Positions 38,285-48,440 of a DNA stretch of 64,000 nucleotides are shown piece by piece. A model generated the notes under the pieces. The model saw nothing but the letters and a program-made list of their open reading frames with translations. It was not told the origin of the DNA and ran no database searches. The DNA is from Borreliella californiensis (lineage in GTDB: Bacteria > Spirochaetota > Spirochaetia > Borreliales > Borreliaceae): positions 186,001 through 250,000 of the forward strand of contig NZ_JACHFB010000001.1 in NCBI RefSeq assembly GCF_014205885.1, read 5' to 3'. The translations under genes and the position numbers were made by a program. Each line of letters opens with the position of its first letter. The first letter of the stretch is position 1.

Positions 38285-41200
38285 AAATGTCTTTTAATGC
38301 TTAATTCTAAGATGATTTTATCTAAATCAACGTCGTTAAATTTTGGAAGATTAAAATAAATGCCATTTTCAAATTTTGAATTTAAGCAGTCAATATTGTC
38401 TTTAAATGCTCTTGTAAAAAGATATATTACTCCACCAAATTTTTGATTATATTCTCTTTTGTTTTTAAATAATATTTTTTTTATTCCAAGAGCATATATT
38501 TTATATTGCAAATCATAATATTCCTTTTTTATTGTATTTTCTAAATTTGTTATATTATAATCATCTTTATTTTTTCCAAGATAGTTTGTTTTGTAATCTA
38601 GGATATATATTTTATTATTCGCTTTAAATATGAGATCTACTATTCCTTTTAAATATCCATCACTTAGTTTTATGTGAAGATCTTCAAAGTGTTTGTCAAA
38701 AAGATGTTTTTGTTTTTGAAATTCAGGATTTATTTTGATTAAAAATTCCATTTCTTTTTGTAATTCTTCAATATCGCACAGACGAGTATTAATTGCTCTT
38801 ATTTTATAAGTTAGTATGTTGTAAATCATTTTAGTTAATGAATTTTGTATTTCTATTGTATTGAGATTCGAGTTAATTTTTTGTATTTGCTTTTCAATGA
38901 TTTCAATGTTATTTTTTTTAAAATTATCAAATGTATCTTTTGCTGTGCTAAAGATTATTTCTTCCATTGCGGCATGTAAAATGTTTCCGCTATCTTTTCC
39001 TTTAGGCAGAATCTCTTCTAATTCAGGGTCGTAATCAAGATCTGGTTCTTTTTCGTAGTTAATATTTTTAAAATCATAGTTTTCATAAAATGCCTTATGA
39101 TGGGCTTGTGCTGTTAAACTTGAAAAACTAGATATATATTCTTTTTTAAACATGTTTTTAATTATTGGTTTTGGTGGAATTAATTTTGTATTTACATTTA
39201 TATTGTCTTTTTTTTTATTGAATCTCTTTTGGTCAATAAATTCATATATGTTAAAGTCATGTTTAATATCATCGATAGTAAAAATTTTTGCTATTTCTAA
39301 TAATTTGCTAGTTATGCTATTTATTTTTGTAATAAAAAGAGCAAATTTAGCTCTTGTTGCTCCCACATAAAATATATTTTTTTCTTCGCTTAGTATTTTT
39401 AGTCTTGCATATTTTTTATTTTCTTCCAATTTAAAAAAATCATATTCAATGTTTCCGTCTTTATAAAATTTGTAAAATTGATTTTTTTTTGAAAAAAAAT
39501 TGCTATTTTCTATTGGAGTTGTATTGATTAAAAATACAATATTCATGCTAAGCCCTTTTGATTTATGTATTGTCATGAGCTCTATAGAGTCATTATCATT
39601 ATTTATATTGTTGTTTTTTTCTTCTATTTCTTCAGGCTCTTCGTTTATTATTAGACTTTCTAGGGTAGAGATTAGAGATTGTATGTTTTGTTCTTTATGA
39701 TATATTTTAGAGATGATCTCAAGTATTGTTTCATAGGTTTTTAAATTTTCAAGCTTACCTTCTTTAATAAGAAGACCTTTGTAATTTATTTTATTTTTGG
39801 CCCACTCAATAATTTTTTGATCTTTAGTGTCATTTGCAATTTTGATCCATAAGTTTTTTTCAAATAAGATTTTGTTAATTGCATTTATTAATGTTATTTC
39901 ATTTTTTTCAAGCAAAGCTGTTATATTTTCAATAAATTCTTCTATAAGGTGAATTTTATCTTGTTTGATTAAAATTCTTTGCAAATTCCACGGGACATTT
40001 AATATTTTACTGCTTAGAATATAATTTAGGGTTTTAAAGCTTTGTTTTCGATCTAAGCATTTAATAATATAGAAAATTTCGCTAAATTCTTTGGTTTTCA
40101 AAATTTTTTCTTGAGCTTTGTTTGTTTGGATTTGCTCTTTTTTTAATGCTTTATCTATTAAATTGATTTCATTTTTTCCTCTGCAAAGTACTTTAATGTC
40201 TTGCATTTTAATATTTCTAATCTTATTGTTCTTAGTAATTTTTCCATATGCAAGCAAATATTTTATTGTTAATGCTGTTTTTTGGTAAATGTCTTCTTCG
40301 GGTTCTGTATTTGTGGTTATTATATTGATTCCTTCTATTTCTTGTCCGTTGATTAAAATTTTATTATTGTCGTTTTGTTGATTTGGAAGTGAGTTAGTAA
40401 ATTCAATTTTTTCAATGTCATCGGCTATTGCATTATTGTATATATTATTAAAAATTTTATTTAAAGGCCTTATGAGTTTTTTGCTTGATCTGTGATTTAT
40501 TTTTAGTACAATTCTAGCGTCTGTGTTGATTTTATTTTTTATTTCTTTGTTATAAAAAGAAATGTCTGCTTTTCTAAAGGAATATATTATCTGTTTTGGA
40601 TCGGCTATGAATATCAATTTTATTCCTGCTGTTTTTAATATTTTAAATATCTCAATTTGTATTAGGCTTAAATCTTGTGCTTCATCAATTAAAATGATTT
40701 TGTATCGATTTTTGATTGCATTTAGAAGCTTTTTGTCTGCGGATTTTAAGTAATTTTTTAAATTTGAAATTATGTAATTTTGATCTATTGTGTTTGTTGA
40801 TTTAATAGTTTTCTCTAGTTCTTTTTCTATATACTTTAGTATTTTGTATTCAACTTTTAAAATAATATATTGCTTTAAATTGTTTCTATTTTTATTTCTA
40901 TTGTCTTCTGATTTATATTTTTCATGTTTAATATTAATTCCTAAACAGATTAAATCATTTTTAATCTTAAGTTCTTTAGACGATAATTTAGAATTTTTTT
41001 TAATTTCTTTTTCTATTAGAGTTGAAAAAAATTTATTTTTCAATAATGTTTCTGCTATTTTAAATATGTCATTTTCTTTAGAGTATCCTATTTCAAGTTT
41101 ACCAGTTTGAATATGTTTATTATAAAAGCTTAATATTTCATCTTTTGTCATTTTATCTAAGTCTTCTATTATTTTGTTGTAATCTTTGATCAACTCTTCC

Positions 41201-41790
41201 TTTTTAAGAAGAATGCTTTCAAATGCTGTTTGGGTTTTAAGCCAATTTCCAAGCTCTTGAGTTGTGTCTCTTTCGTAAGCTTTTTTTATTTTTAAAACAA
41301 TCTCTTCGGTTTTTTTAGCATCAGATTTAAATACTTTAAGTTCGTAGTCTTTAATATCAAGAGCTTGAATCAAGCTATCTGATTTTCTTAAAAAGTCATA
41401 AACTATTTCATCTATTTCTTTTGAAAATTTTTCTTTAGGTTTATATTTGGAGTAATTTTCTGTTTCAATTTGAAAATTATTTAAGGCATGTAATGCAAAT
41501 TTATTGATTGTTGATATAAAGAGTTTTTTTGATTGTTCATAAGCTTCTTTTAAAATTTCATTTGTTTTTGAGTTAAAATAAGAATTTTCTATTACTTTTA
41601 GTATCCTTGTGTGCATTTCTTCTGTGGCTTTTTTTGTAAAAGTTAATACCAAGATTTCATTTATGGAGTATAGTTTGGTTTTAATTAAATTTATAACCAC
41701 ATTTTCAAGTATGTAGGTTTTGCCAGTGCCCGCTGATGCTTCTATTAATATTGTTGTGTTATTTTTAATTTTTTCTAGGATTTTGTCCAT
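38281..41790 (-). CDS. recB: exodeoxyribonuclease V beta subunit RecB
   Basis: A 1169-residue SF1A helicase plus nuclease. Walker A ASAGTGKT (18-25), LTFTKKATEEM, IDEAQDLS, DPKQIIYSFRKAD, TIHKSKGLSMNIVFL, GATRAKFALF; C-terminal RecB nuclease with LHAAMEEI, GIVDLIF and ILDYKTN (catalytic Asp/Lys). It unwinds and degrades DNA from double-strand breaks until a Chi-type signal, then loads RecA. It sits between recC and recD in one transcript. Unusually Lys/Asn/Ile-rich. Confidence 0.96.
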   Translation of the reverse strand: MDKILEKIKNNTTILIEASAGTGKTYILENVVINLIKTKLYSINEILVLTFTKKATEEMHTRILKVIENSYFNSKTNEILKEAYEQSKKLFISTINKFALHALNNFQIETENYSKYKPKEKFSKEIDEIVYDFLRKSDSLIQALDIKDYELKVFKSDAKKTEEIVLKIKKAYERDTTQELGNWLKTQTAFESILLKKEELIKDYNKIIEDLDKMTKDEILSFYNKHIQTGKLEIGYSKENDIFKIAETLLKNKFFSTLIEKEIKKNSKLSSKELKIKNDLICLGINIKHEKYKSEDNRNKNRNNLKQYIILKVEYKILKYIEKELEKTIKSTNTIDQNYIISNLKNYLKSADKKLLNAIKNRYKIILIDEAQDLSLIQIEIFKILKTAGIKLIFIADPKQIIYSFRKADISFYNKEIKNKINTDARIVLKINHRSSKKLIRPLNKIFNNIYNNAIADDIEKIEFTNSLPNQQNDNNKILINGQEIEGINIITTNTEPEEDIYQKTALTIKYLLAYGKITKNNKIRNIKMQDIKVLCRGKNEINLIDKALKKEQIQTNKAQEKILKTKEFSEIFYIIKCLDRKQSFKTLNYILSSKILNVPWNLQRILIKQDKIHLIEEFIENITALLEKNEITLINAINKILFEKNLWIKIANDTKDQKIIEWAKNKINYKGLLIKEGKLENLKTYETILEIISKIYHKEQNIQSLISTLESLIINEEPEEIEEKNNNINNDNDSIELMTIHKSKGLSMNIVFLINTTPIENSNFFSKKNQFYKFYKDGNIEYDFFKLEENKKYARLKILSEEKNIFYVGATRAKFALFITKINSITSKLLEIAKIFTIDDIKHDFNIYEFIDQKRFNKKKDNINVNTKLIPPKPIIKNMFKKEYISSFSSLTAQAHHKAFYENYDFKNINYEKEPDLDYDPELEEILPKGKDSGNILHAAMEEIIFSTAKDTFDNFKKNNIEIIEKQIQKINSNLNTIEIQNSLTKMIYNILTYKIRAINTRLCDIEELQKEMEFLIKINPEFQKQKHLFDKHFEDLHIKLSDGYLKGIVDLIFKANNKIYILDYKTNYLGKNKDDYNITNLENTIKKEYYDLQYKIYALGIKKILFKNKREYNQKFGGVIYLFTRAFKDNIDCLNSKFENGIYFNLPKFNDVDLDKIILELSIKRHL

Positions 41791-41795
41791 GGATT

Positions 41796-44700
41796 TTAAT
41801 TTTTTGTCCTTATAAATTTAATATAAAATTTTTCTATCAATATTAATAAATTTTCGTCTAACTTGAAATCATGAGTGTCTTTAAATCTGTTATAGTAATC
41901 GCAGAGTGTTATTTCACTAGTTTTTAAGAATCTTTCATGTGCTTTGCTTGTGAAATAAGCTTTTGAAGGATTTTTTATTTGCATTTTTATGAAATTCTTA
42001 AAACAATTTGAAAAATTATTGTGATTTATTTTTGTTAAAATTTTAATTATCAAGCTTTGGTAAATTGGAGTTGGATAGCTTGATATGTATGCAAATTGCA
42101 TAAGCATATTTTCAATGTCTTCAATTACTATTTCTTTGTGATGATAGCAAATAGTTGTTTTTGCTGTTAAGCTTTCAAGATCAATTTTTACTTCTGTTAA
42201 TGAATTGAAATTTTGTATTTCTTTTTTTATTAGCAGTCCTGTTATATATAAATCTATTTCATTTTTTATTTTATCTGGGATACTACAATAGTCTTTTTTT
42301 ACAAAATTTAAATAAAAATAATCGTTTTCGACTTTATACACATTCTCAATATCTTGGTTTAATTCGAATTCTATATTTTTTTTTTGAAAATTTAGTTTTA
42401 TTGTTTTACAAAATTTAATTTTGCTTTTTGTCATTACTGAAAGCTTAGGAAAGCTTTCAGTAGCATTATATTTTAATTTATTTAATCTTTTAAAGATTTC
42501 ATCTACAGTCGTTTTTTGATCTATGTTGAAGGGAATGCTTCCTTGTTGTATTTCATATCTAATGTGGTTTTTAATAATTTCTATTGCTATTTTTGCATCA
42601 TCTTGTTTCCCCATTATGTATTCATGAAGTAGTGTTGAATTTTTTATAAGCCTGTAAATAATTTCAATAACACTGAAAATTTGTTCTTCTTGTTTTTCTT
42701 TGATTTCATTTTCTAGTCTTATATCTTGTATTTTAACGTTTAAAGTTTTTTCATAAAAATGTTTGTAAGGGTTAGAAAGGGCGCTTTTTAATTCGTATAA
42801 ATTTAGCTTAATTGGGCTTTCTAGTTTAATTTTATTTTGCTTAAACTTAATTGGTTTAGAATTTTGTAGTATTTTTGCGATATTAAAGGCTTCTAGATCA
42901 TAGTTTATTAAATAACTTTCTTTTGCATCTTTAAAATATGCTAGGTCGTGGTTTTCATTTGGATGCTTTTCTATTTGAAAATTTTTTTCATACTTTTGTA
43001 TGTGTTCAATTATTTTGTTGATTGTTTTTGATGTGTTAATTTCTGGGCTTAAGTTGTCTTGAAATGAGCAGTAAAGATAAAATTTTTCTGATGTTGCGAA
43101 AATCAAATTAAAAAGGGCCGTGACCGCTTCTTTTTCAATATTCTCATGTTCATAGTATTCATTTAATAAATTCATGTTATCATAATTTATATTAGAGTTG
43201 AATTCTTGAAATCCCAAAAAATGAATTTCTTTCTTTTGAAGATATTCTATTTCTTTGTAATTGGCAATCAATATTCCATTTTTTTTATACATTACTCCGT
43301 ATTTTTCTTTTTCAATACTTTCTTCAAAAATAATCTTAAAAAGGCAAAATTCAATTTTTATTTCATTAATTTCTTTTAAATAATTTTTGTAAAGATTGTC
43401 ATTTAAATCTTTGGGAAAATTTTTAAAGGATTTTATCTTATTTTGTAAATATTCATCGGTTGTATTAAATTCTTCAAGATCAATATATTTTTGAATAAAA
43501 ATTTCTATGATTTCTGCCCATTCATATACTTTATATGCTTTATTTTTAAAATACTTTATATCTTCGTACAAACTCTTTACTATTGTTATAAGTTTGATTA
43601 TTGATTCTTGATCTTGAAATCTTGTGCTTTCTTTTTGAGTTTCTTCCTCGTATTTTTCGTCAAATATTTCTGACATTAAAAATCGATTAAATCCATCTTC
43701 CCAAGAGTTTAAAAAGTTTTGATCATAGTTTAGATTTTCTTTGTGAGTGTTGTTTGCACCAAAACTAATGTTCATTGCATCGCTAAATTCTATTAAATAG
43801 TTTAATTCAGATGTTGATATATTAAATTTTTTCATTACTTTGTTGTTGCTTAGCAGGTCAAATACTTCTTTTCTGCTGAAATTGCTAATTGTTTCGTTTT
43901 TTGATATGAAAAGACCCATTAGCCTTTTTAAGGCTATTATACTTTCTCCTCTTGACAAATTGTTATAACATAGAATGCTATATTCGATTTCATATTTATT
44001 TAGGCACTCTTCTATATATGGCAAATATTCATTAAATTTTTCTTGCAAACAAGTTATTGCTATGTCGCTTAATTTCAGGTTATTTTTTTGCATTGAATGT
44101 ACTATTTGATTTGTCAAAATTTCTACTTCACGTTTTTGATTTTTGGCTTCTATTATTTTAAAGCTATCGTCTAATTTTGAAATTGGAGTTTTTGCTATTA
44201 TATTATTTTTAATGCTTGTTAAAAAATTTTTACCTTTAAATAATTCAATATCTATTTTTTCTAAAGCGTGATATTTTATTGGGTTAATTTTTGGTTTTGT
44301 TAACAACAATTCTTTAACAAGTGTAGATTCATAGTTTAGCAAATCTTCAAAAATTAACACATGCACTTCAAAATCGAAAATTTTTTCTAAAGAGTTAAGA
44401 ATTTTTTTCTCAAGCTCTCTGTTATTGCCAATAAATATTATTTTGTTAATTTCAATTTCTATATTCTTTGTTGGTTTTTCCCTAATTATTTTTTTATGTA
44501 AGTTTAAAATATTTTTTTGCTTTTCAAAGAGCTTTCTAAATAATTCTTTTTGCATATTCTCGTAGGGTTTTAAATTTTCTTCTTGGAATAAAAATCCATT
44601 GTCTTCCCAAGTTTCAATTAGTTTTGAAAATTTTGAGTAATAATGATGGAATAAATCTATTATTTTTGATGCAAAAAAGTATCTATTCTTTATTGATTTG

Positions 44701-45035
44701 AAATCTTTTATGTATTTTAGTTTTTCAGTTTTCAATATGTTATATAAAATGAATTTTTCTGTTTCCAAGTAAAATGATAAAGTGTTCTCTTTTATGTATT
44801 TTTTTATATTGGGATTTTTTAAAGAAATTTCATATATGCTTTTTATAGCATTTTTTTTAATATTTAGATTATAAGAAATTCCGTTTAGTTTTGCTATAGT
44901 TTTTTTAATTTCTTCTCTTAAGAGATCATTTTTTACTATGATGAGTGTTTCTTTTTTAAAAATATTGTCGTTTTGAGTTAGTTCTTTAATTTTATTATAA
45001 ATTTTATTTACTTCATTAGTTTTATATATATACAT
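41796..45035 (-). CDS. recC: exodeoxyribonuclease V gamma subunit RecC
   Basis: A 1079-residue RecC identified by size, by position directly before recB and by RecC-like stretches (MYIYKTNEV start, LSDIAITCLQEKFNEYLPYIE, EYSILCYNNLSRGESIIALKRLMGLF, KSALSNPYKHFYEKTLNV). RecC is a pseudo-helicase/pseudo-nuclease that splits strands and reads Chi. There is no intact Walker A, as expected. It begins 3 bp after pncB, and 5 bp separate it from recB. By eye it is the most Lys/Asn/Ile-rich protein of the window. Confidence 0.93.
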   Translation of the reverse strand: MYIYKTNEVNKIYNKIKELTQNDNIFKKETLIIVKNDLLREEIKKTIAKLNGISYNLNIKKNAIKSIYEISLKNPNIKKYIKENTLSFYLETEKFILYNILKTEKLKYIKDFKSIKNRYFFASKIIDLFHHYYSKFSKLIETWEDNGFLFQEENLKPYENMQKELFRKLFEKQKNILNLHKKIIREKPTKNIEIEINKIIFIGNNRELEKKILNSLEKIFDFEVHVLIFEDLLNYESTLVKELLLTKPKINPIKYHALEKIDIELFKGKNFLTSIKNNIIAKTPISKLDDSFKIIEAKNQKREVEILTNQIVHSMQKNNLKLSDIAITCLQEKFNEYLPYIEECLNKYEIEYSILCYNNLSRGESIIALKRLMGLFISKNETISNFSRKEVFDLLSNNKVMKKFNISTSELNYLIEFSDAMNISFGANNTHKENLNYDQNFLNSWEDGFNRFLMSEIFDEKYEEETQKESTRFQDQESIIKLITIVKSLYEDIKYFKNKAYKVYEWAEIIEIFIQKYIDLEEFNTTDEYLQNKIKSFKNFPKDLNDNLYKNYLKEINEIKIEFCLFKIIFEESIEKEKYGVMYKKNGILIANYKEIEYLQKKEIHFLGFQEFNSNINYDNMNLLNEYYEHENIEKEAVTALFNLIFATSEKFYLYCSFQDNLSPEINTSKTINKIIEHIQKYEKNFQIEKHPNENHDLAYFKDAKESYLINYDLEAFNIAKILQNSKPIKFKQNKIKLESPIKLNLYELKSALSNPYKHFYEKTLNVKIQDIRLENEIKEKQEEQIFSVIEIIYRLIKNSTLLHEYIMGKQDDAKIAIEIIKNHIRYEIQQGSIPFNIDQKTTVDEIFKRLNKLKYNATESFPKLSVMTKSKIKFCKTIKLNFQKKNIEFELNQDIENVYKVENDYFYLNFVKKDYCSIPDKIKNEIDLYITGLLIKKEIQNFNSLTEVKIDLESLTAKTTICYHHKEIVIEDIENMLMQFAYISSYPTPIYQSLIIKILTKINHNNFSNCFKNFIKMQIKNPSKAYFTSKAHERFLKTSEITLCDYYNRFKDTHDFKLDENLLILIEKFYIKFIRTKN

Positions 45036-45038
45036 ATA

Positions 45039-46484
45039 TTAATTGTTTTTGATATCTTTTATGAGCTTGTTTTTTAATTTTCTCAAGTTTTTACTGATAC
45101 TTACTTTATATATGTGGGGATTAATTATTCTTCTGTACGTATGTTCAAGTTTGCTTAAGTCAAGCTTGGTTTTATTTCTAATATTGTTTAAGCTAGACTC
45201 ATAGCCTTTGCAAAGTTTCCCATTGTCTAAGACAGTGTGAATTAGAAATTCAAAATCGTCGTATTGTTTGATGATTTTGAAAATGTTATCTTGTATTGGA
45301 TGAAAAACTGTAAATTCTTTTCTTAAATTTAGATGATTCTTGATTTTATCTTTTTCTTCTTTTAAAAAGACAAAATCAAGAATCATCTGGCCATTCAAAT
45401 AGATTCTTGCAATTTCTTTTTGTTCAGGTAATGTGGATTTTTCTGTGTTATTTGATATTTTTATTTTTGGTATAAATTTTCCATTTTTTTCTATAGAGAT
45501 CATTTTATATACCCCTGAAAGGTTTGGATCTCCTTTTGCTGTAACTAAATTTGTTCCAACACCCCAAATATCAATTGGAGCATTTATTGAATTTAAGTAC
45601 ATAATAATATTTTCGTCAAGCTCATTAGATGCAATAATTTTTACATGATTTAATCCATTTTGGTTTAATTCTTTTCTTGCGGCTTTACTTAAATATTCAA
45701 GATCTCCACTGTCAATTCTTATTGAAAAATTATTTTTCTCTTCTTGTTTTAGTTCTTTAAATACTTTGATGGCATTTTTTAATCCGCTGTTAAGCGTATC
45801 GTAAGTATCAATTAGTAGGCTTACTTTGTTTGGATATGTTTTTGCATATTCTCTGAATGCTTGTTCTTCGGTTTCAAAGCTCATTACCCAACTATGAGCC
45901 ATTGTTCCTGTGACTGGTATATTGTATTTATATCCAGCAAGCATATTACTTGTAAAGTCTGCTCCCCCTATGTAGGCGGCCTTGCTGGCAGAGAGTGCTC
46001 CATTTATTCCTTGTGCTCTTCTTAGCCCAAGTTCTGCTAAAATTTTTGCACCAGATTCTTTTATTCTGGCAGTTTTTGTTGCTATCAAACTTTCAAAGTT
46101 TATTATATTTAAAACTAGCCCTTCTATTAATAATAATTCTATTAGGCGCCCTTCAATCACAACTACTGGTGTATAGGGGAAAACCAGACGACCTTCTTCT
46201 ATTGAGCTTATTTTTACGTTTAGCTTGAATTCTCCTAGAAAGTTTAAAAATTGTTTATCTAATATATTAAAGCTTTTTAAATATTTAAGTTCATTTTCTC
46301 CAAAACGAACATTTTTTAATTCATTAATTAATGTGTGTATTCCAGCTAAAACAATGTATCCATTTTTAAACGGCGTTTTTCTAAAAAATACTTCAAATTT
46401 TGCTTTAGGATTAATACCTTTTGTAAAATAAGCATTCATCATTGAAATTTCATAAAAATCTGTAAATAGTGATAGATTTTTCAT
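45039..46484 (-). CDS. pncB: nicotinate phosphoribosyltransferase
   Basis: A 481-residue NAPRTase: LFTDFYEISMMNAYF at the start, KAEFEVFFRKTPF-like segment, TMAHSWVMSF (catalytic His region), RIDSGDL and WGVGTNLV. It makes nicotinate mononucleotide from nicotinate and PRPP in NAD salvage. In B. burgdorferi the nicotinamidase PncA that supplies nicotinate is plasmid-borne (lp25), so this chromosomal step depends on a plasmid. The ribosome site AAGGAGA abuts the ATG almost directly, an unusually short spacer. It leads the pncB-recC-recB-recD unit. Confidence 0.94.
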   Translation of the reverse strand: MKNLSLFTDFYEISMMNAYFTKGINPKAKFEVFFRKTPFKNGYIVLAGIHTLINELKNVRFGENELKYLKSFNILDKQFLNFLGEFKLNVKISSIEEGRLVFPYTPVVVIEGRLIELLLIEGLVLNIINFESLIATKTARIKESGAKILAELGLRRAQGINGALSASKAAYIGGADFTSNMLAGYKYNIPVTGTMAHSWVMSFETEEQAFREYAKTYPNKVSLLIDTYDTLNSGLKNAIKVFKELKQEEKNNFSIRIDSGDLEYLSKAARKELNQNGLNHVKIIASNELDENIIMYLNSINAPIDIWGVGTNLVTAKGDPNLSGVYKMISIEKNGKFIPKIKISNNTEKSTLPEQKEIARIYLNGQMILDFVFLKEEKDKIKNHLNLRKEFTVFHPIQDNIFKIIKQYDDFEFLIHTVLDNGKLCKGYESSLNNIRNKTKLDLSKLEHTYRRIINPHIYKVSISKNLRKLKNKLIKDIKNN

Positions 46485-46611
46485 TCTCCTTATTATATAC
46501 TAGTTTTGTTTATAAAAAAATGATATTTAATTTGAGTCTAGCTTTTATTGTTAATATTTATGTACATGGTTTTTCAAAATATGATAAATTGACCAGATTG
46601 GACTAAATTCT

Positions 46612-48048
46612 ATGAAAGAAAAAAGTGTTTCTAATTTTGATATTGTAATTTTTGGAGTTACCGGGAATTTGTCTAGGAAGAAGCTTATTCCTGCACTTTT
46701 TAATTTATTTAAAAATAAATGTATTAGCAATTTTAGGGTTATTGGTTTTTCTCGTAAAGTTTTTACAGATAAAGAATTTAGATTATATATTAAAGATTCT
46801 TTATGGCAGGAAGAGACCGATTCGTTGATTGAGATTTTTTTAAATTTTTTTGTTTATGTATTTGGCGATTTTAATGAAAAGGAGCCTTATAAAAATTTAT
46901 TTAAATTTTTAGATAAAAATCGAGAAACAATATATTATCTTTCGACGTCTCCCACATTTTATGGACCTATAATTAATCATTTGAAAAGGTATTTTTTAAG
47001 TGAAAGATTAACTTTGTCAAAAATAGTTCTTGAGAAACCTTTTGGCTCTAGTCTTGAGACAGCAAAAAAATTAAATAGTTTGCTTTACTCTGCCTTTAAG
47101 GAAGATCAAATTTATAGAATAGATCACTATTTAGGCAAAGAGACAGTTCAAAATATTTTTACATTTAGATTTGGAAATTCTATTTTTGAAAATATTTGGA
47201 ATAATCGTTATGTTGATTTTGTTCAGATTACGGTAGCAGAAGAATTGGGTCTTGATGGAAGAGTAGAGTATTATGATTCTGTTGGAGCTTTGAAGGATAT
47301 GGTTCAAAATCATATTTTACAATTGTTAAGCCTTGTTGCAATGGAGTCTCCTATTAAATTTGATTCTCAGTTTATTCATGATGAAAAAGTAAAAGTTTTA
47401 AAAAGTTTGAGGAAAATTAGCAAAGAGGATATTAAGAATTGCATTGTTAAGGGTCAATATATAGGTTCAAAAGTTCAAGGGGTTTTTAAAAAAGGCTATA
47501 AAGATGAAACAGAATTTTTGGGAAATTCAAATACCGAAACTTATTTAGCTATGAAAGTGTTTATTAATAATTGGCGTTGGTCCGGTGTTCCTTTTTATCT
47601 TAGAACTGGAAAAGGACTTGCTAGGAAATTTTCAGAAATATATATTCAATTTAAAAAACCAAGCTTTACTCTTTTTAACAATAGTTCTGTTGATTTTTCC
47701 AATGCTTTAATATTTAGGATTCAACCAAGGGATGGAATTGAGATTAAATTTAATACCAAGAAGCCTGGATATAATTATGAAATTCAAACTGCTAATATGG
47801 AATTTTCATATCACGGGACATTTAAAAGATTGTTTGATGAGGCTTATGAGCGCTTATTGTTAGATGCTTTTTTAGGGGATGGTACTTTGTATGCGACAAG
47901 TGATGAGATTGAAAGTTCTTGGGAATTTGTTTCAGATATTTCAAATAAATGGGCAGATATTAAAATTTGTAATTATTTTTATGGCTCTGAAGGGCCAAAA
48001 GAAATAGACTCTATTTTAGAAAAAGATCATTTTTGGCGCAAAATCTAA
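46612..48048 (+). CDS. zwf: glucose-6-phosphate 1-dehydrogenase
   Basis: A 478-residue G6PD: N-terminal nucleotide-binding segment DIVIFGVTGNLSRKKLIPAL, the active-site signature RIDHYLGKE and GTFKRLFDEAYERLLLDA. It oxidises glucose-6-phosphate and makes NADPH for the oxidative pentose phosphate branch. The ribosome site is weak (TTGGAC). Its last codon and stop lie in the first copy of an 81-bp tandem repeat. Confidence 0.97.
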   Translation: MKEKSVSNFDIVIFGVTGNLSRKKLIPALFNLFKNKCISNFRVIGFSRKVFTDKEFRLYIKDSLWQEETDSLIEIFLNFFVYVFGDFNEKEPYKNLFKFLDKNRETIYYLSTSPTFYGPIINHLKRYFLSERLTLSKIVLEKPFGSSLETAKKLNSLLYSAFKEDQIYRIDHYLGKETVQNIFTFRFGNSIFENIWNNRYVDFVQITVAEELGLDGRVEYYDSVGALKDMVQNHILQLLSLVAMESPIKFDSQFIHDEKVKVLKSLRKISKEDIKNCIVKGQYIGSKVQGVFKKGYKDETEFLGNSNTETYLAMKVFINNWRWSGVPFYLRTGKGLARKFSEIYIQFKKPSFTLFNNSSVDFSNALIFRIQPRDGIEIKFNTKKPGYNYEIQTANMEFSYHGTFKRLFDEAYERLLLDAFLGDGTLYATSDEIESSWEFVSDISNKWADIKICNYFYGSEGPKEIDSILEKDHFWRKI

Positions 48049-48205
48049 TTTTCTAGTTTTTTAAAAGTTATTTTGTAAATAGATAAATGAGATAAAATTT
48101 TTTAGATAATTTATTCCCAATCCTTCTAATTTTCTAGTTTTTTAAAAGTTATTTTGTAAATAGATAAATGAGATAAAATTTTTTAGATAATTTATTCCCA
48201 ATCCT
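48044..48205. repeat. perfect 81-bp tandem duplication after zwf
   Basis: Two head-to-tail copies (48044-48124 and 48125-48205), identical at every base by eye. Copy 1 begins inside the last zwf codon and includes its stop codon; copy 2 repeats the stop and 3' flank outside any gene. No open frame crosses it and no strong hairpin lies inside. It is a recent duplication or a variable-number repeat. Confidence 0.95.
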
Positions 48206-48440
48206 TTTTATTGCTGGCTTTATTTATAACAAGTTTCCTAAGATTTTTATTTCTTGTGACTTAGCTTAGTAGTAAAGTTTTTAATAAATTTTATTTTTCC
48301 TTTTAAATATTTTAAGAGAATTGGGGATTTTTATTCTTGATTTGATTACAAATTTATGCATTAATTAATAGTTTGCGTTATCATTTAAAAATATAAGTAA
48401 TCTTTTTCATAAAAACGATGCTTATATTTAAAGGATGTAT
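48206..48440 (+). promoter_or_regulatory. gene-free stretch before nhaC-1
   Basis: 235 bp with no frame of note. It must hold the nhaC-1 promoter; I see no box pair that stands out from the AT-rich background. A weak imperfect dyad (ATAAGTAATC near 48393 / GATGCTTAT near 48418) lies just before the ribosome site AAGGATG. Confidence 0.3.
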
